DNA of 64,000 nt from Candidatus Poribacteria bacterium (GTDB taxonomy: Bacteria > Poribacteria > WGA-4E > JAJDTR01). Under the pieces are notes generated by a model, which ran no database searches, was not told the DNA's origin, and saw only the letters and a program-made list of their open reading frames with translations. A program made the translations under genes and the position numbers. The stretch lies in contig JAPPIK010000014.1 in the NCBI GenBank assembly GCA_028820655.1, forward strand, positions 186,001 to 250,000. The letters are read 5' to 3'. Positions 62,082 to 64,000 of the stretch are shown here, piece by piece. Numbering within the stretch: position 1 is the stretch's first letter; every line of letters begins with the position of its first letter.

Positions 62082-64000
62082 TTGGCGAGAGAGAGAGTAT
62101 CTCAAGCAGACGAGTGGCAGGCTTGGGCGCAACGATACGATATCGATGGTGGGATCAGGACCTTTGAATCGGGGTTGACGTTAAAGGTCTTCCTAGGCGC
62201 GCTTTTTGTCGGGCTGCTGATGATGCCGGGATCAATTTATCTTAGCTACGTGTCCGGACAATCCGGTGCGGGAGCGGCGCCGTGGGTGGCCGTCATTTTG
62301 TTTACGGAATTGGCACGCCGTTCGTTTACCACCGCTCGGCGGCAAGAATTGTATATGCTGCTCGGATTGACCGGCGCTGCCGTCGGTGCCGGCACTCAGT
62401 ATCGCGGTTTTATTTGGTATGCGTATTTTATCAATACCCCGCAAGCGGAATCTTATGAGATTGCGGACAAGATTCCTTACTGGATCGCGCCCGCGAGAGA
62501 TTCAATTGCCATTGCCGAGAGATCGCTCTTGCACTGGGATTGGACGTGGCCCATCGCCTTCTTCCTGATATTCAAACTGCTGGGAACCATCCGCGGTATC
62601 AGCGCGGGTTATATTCTATTTCGCCTTACCGCCGACCTGGAACGGCTGCCCTATCCGTTGGCGCCGATTGATGCACAGGGGGCGACAGCACTGGCTGAAA
62701 CTACCGGCAGAACCGAAACATGGCGCTGGCGCGTGTTTTCAATCGGGTCGATGGCGGGTTTGATATGGGGTTTCATTTATGTGGGAGTGCCGTCGCTAAC
62801 TGGCGTCATGATGACGAAACCCATCGAGATTCTGAAGATCCCATTCATTGACTTCACGCCAAGCATTGAAGGTTTTGCGCCAACCGGGGTGTTCGCGCTT
62901 TCAACGGATTTCGGGCAGATGCTGGTGGGATTCGTGATGCCGTTCCCAATAATCATATCGGAATTCATTACGGCGTTGTTATCGCAGTTTATCTTGAACC
63001 CGCAAATCCTGTACCGTAATGAAATACTCCACCAGTGGAAACCGGGGTTGGATGTACGGGGTGTCGGGTTGTTTAACGGGCTCGATTTCTGGATCAGTTA
63101 CGGTATGGGCAAGTCCTTCAGTTTCGCGGTTGTCGGCATGGCGGCGTCCATACCAATGCTGATTAAATTCAGGAAGTCGCAATCTCAGAAAACGGGGCAG
63201 CGCGGTTCGCTGCGTCCGCCGCCCGGACGCGGAGACTTTCCAATCTGGTTGATGGGAATCTTGTGGCTCTTTGGCATGGGGACGTTTGTGTGGTTGGTGC
63301 ACAAGAAGATGGTTCCAAACTTCCCTCTCCCATTCCTTCTCGGTTTCGCTTTTCTCTATACTCCGCTGAATTCCTACATTACCGCCCGCACGTTTGGCAT
63401 TTTGGGACGCGATCTGTTCGAGATCCCTTACATCCATGAGACCACCTTTATTCTCAGCCGCTACGAGGAAATCGATATTTGGTTCGTACCACTGCCCGAC
63501 GAAGATTACGGGCGCGGGACACAGGGTTGGCGTGTGCTTGAACTGACCGGAACGACCTTTACCAGTAACATCGCGGCGCAGTTGTTGATCATGCCGATTT
63601 TGCTCGTTTCGGGAATTGTGGTTTATCACTTCATTTGGAAAATAGCGCCGATCCCTTCGTCGCAGTATCCCTTCGTGCAAACGTGGTGGCCGATTCATGC
63701 TACCAATGAGGCGCTTTGGAAGACGTCGCTCCGGGATGGGAACAGCCAGATGCTGCAGGCGATTCGCGGTGAATATGTTGCCGCCGGGTTCTCATCCACG
63801 CTTGCGTTGTACGGGTTGTTATGGGTGTGGAAGATGCCGAGTATGTGGTTCTACGGGATCGCGGGCGGCATCGGAGGCGACCCAGGTATGATGATACCCC
63901 GACTTCTCGGCGCGGTGATCGGTCGATTCTATATGATTAAACGGTTCGGGCTGAAGCGGTGGTTCATGTTTAATCCAGTTTTGGCTGCCGGCTTCGCTTG
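62082..64000 (+). CDS. Polytopic membrane protein, OPT/peptide-transporter-like, 3' truncated by window edge
   Basis: The frame starts at TTG 62082 with AAAGGAG about 10 bases upstream and is open to the right edge (639 codons visible). It has many hydrophobic segments, a G-Q-S-G-A-G-A-A-P-W-V-A-V loop after helix 1, R-L-P-Y-P-L-A-P-I-D and repeated large loops. The pattern resembles OPT-like transporters and the DUF6785 membrane proteins; the gene at 23502 is a distant relative at most. It is preceded by the small membrane protein and giant FtsX fusion, all same-strand, probably one operon. The transported substrate is unknown. Confidence 0.65.
   Translation, partial: MARERVSQADEWQAWAQRYDIDGGIRTFESGLTLKVFLGALFVGLLMMPGSIYLSYVSGQSGAGAAPWVAVILFTELARRSFTTARRQELYMLLGLTGAAVGAGTQYRGFIWYAYFINTPQAESYEIADKIPYWIAPARDSIAIAERSLLHWDWTWPIAFFLIFKLLGTIRGISAGYILFRLTADLERLPYPLAPIDAQGATALAETTGRTETWRWRVFSIGSMAGLIWGFIYVGVPSLTGVMMTKPIEILKIPFIDFTPSIEGFAPTGVFALSTDFGQMLVGFVMPFPIIISEFITALLSQFILNPQILYRNEILHQWKPGLDVRGVGLFNGLDFWISYGMGKSFSFAVVGMAASIPMLIKFRKSQSQKTGQRGSLRPPPGRGDFPIWLMGILWLFGMGTFVWLVHKKMVPNFPLPFLLGFAFLYTPLNSYITARTFGILGRDLFEIPYIHETTFILSRYEEIDIWFVPLPDEDYGRGTQGWRVLELTGTTFTSNIAAQLLIMPILLVSGIVVYHFIWKIAPIPSSQYPFVQTWWPIHATNEALWKTSLRDGNSQMLQAIRGEYVAAGFSSTLALYGLLWVWKMPSMWFYGIAGGIGGDPGMMIPRLLGAVIGRFYMIKRFGLKRWFMFNPVLAAGFA

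Overview
The window is bacterial: one continuous stretch of mostly short operons with Shine-Dalgarno sites, a mid-range GC content, many secreted proteins and an unusually high load of short intergenic repeats. Repeated phytanoyl-CoA-dioxygenase-like enzymes, LamG and TolB-type secreted proteins, GH36 glycosidases, enolase-superfamily and Gfo/Idh/MocA enzymes, and DUF6785/OPT-like membrane proteins resemble what is known of uncultivated polymer-degrading lineages such as Candidatus Poribacteria. That placement is an inference from gene content only; no rRNA, tRNA or marker gene is present to test it.

Layout. 0-15 kb: a truncated TolB-like propeller, a DUF4915-like protein, a methyltransferase, a small monooxygenase-fold protein translationally coupled to a multihaem cytochrome fusion, a membrane glycosyltransferase-like protein, a split transketolase, a GT2 glycosyltransferase with a decayed second copy, a six-cysteine secreted peptide, two more TolB-like propellers and an NAD-dependent epimerase. 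This part is riddled with heptamer-repeat elements, one of which lies in frame inside a transketolase gene. 15-35 kb: a sugar and small-molecule catabolism region with two PhyH-type dioxygenases, two GH36 glycosidases, a LamG protein, a Kelch protein, a DUF6785 membrane protein, an enolase-superfamily dehydratase, a xylose-isomerase-like enzyme, an epoxide hydrolase, an FGGY kinase and a CRTAC1-like protein. 35-44.4 kb: nine tandem LamG genes behind a consensus promoter and closed by a strong terminator. 44.4-53.5 kb: a TPR protein, a third PhyH enzyme coupled to a small protein, an oxidoreductase, a cupin, a class A penicillin-binding protein and an XRE regulator. 54-64 kb: a 2470-residue M28-like/FtsX-like fusion with its own promoter, a 58-residue membrane protein, and a polytopic OPT-like transporter that runs off the window.

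The most notable signal is a short C-terminal tag, [GD]-[KR]-x4-W-G-x-[ILV]-K, at the extreme end of 13 secreted proteins with three unrelated folds (TolB propeller, Kelch propeller, LamG sandwich). All 13 have N-terminal signal peptides. The tag behaves like a sorting, anchoring or maturation signal shared by one class of exported proteins; I know of no described system that uses it. The other main observations are the heptamer elements that remodel gene starts, ends and one coding region, a dispersed 63-bp repeat, a LamG gene whose start has been lost by fusion to its neighbour, and the giant FtsX fusion.
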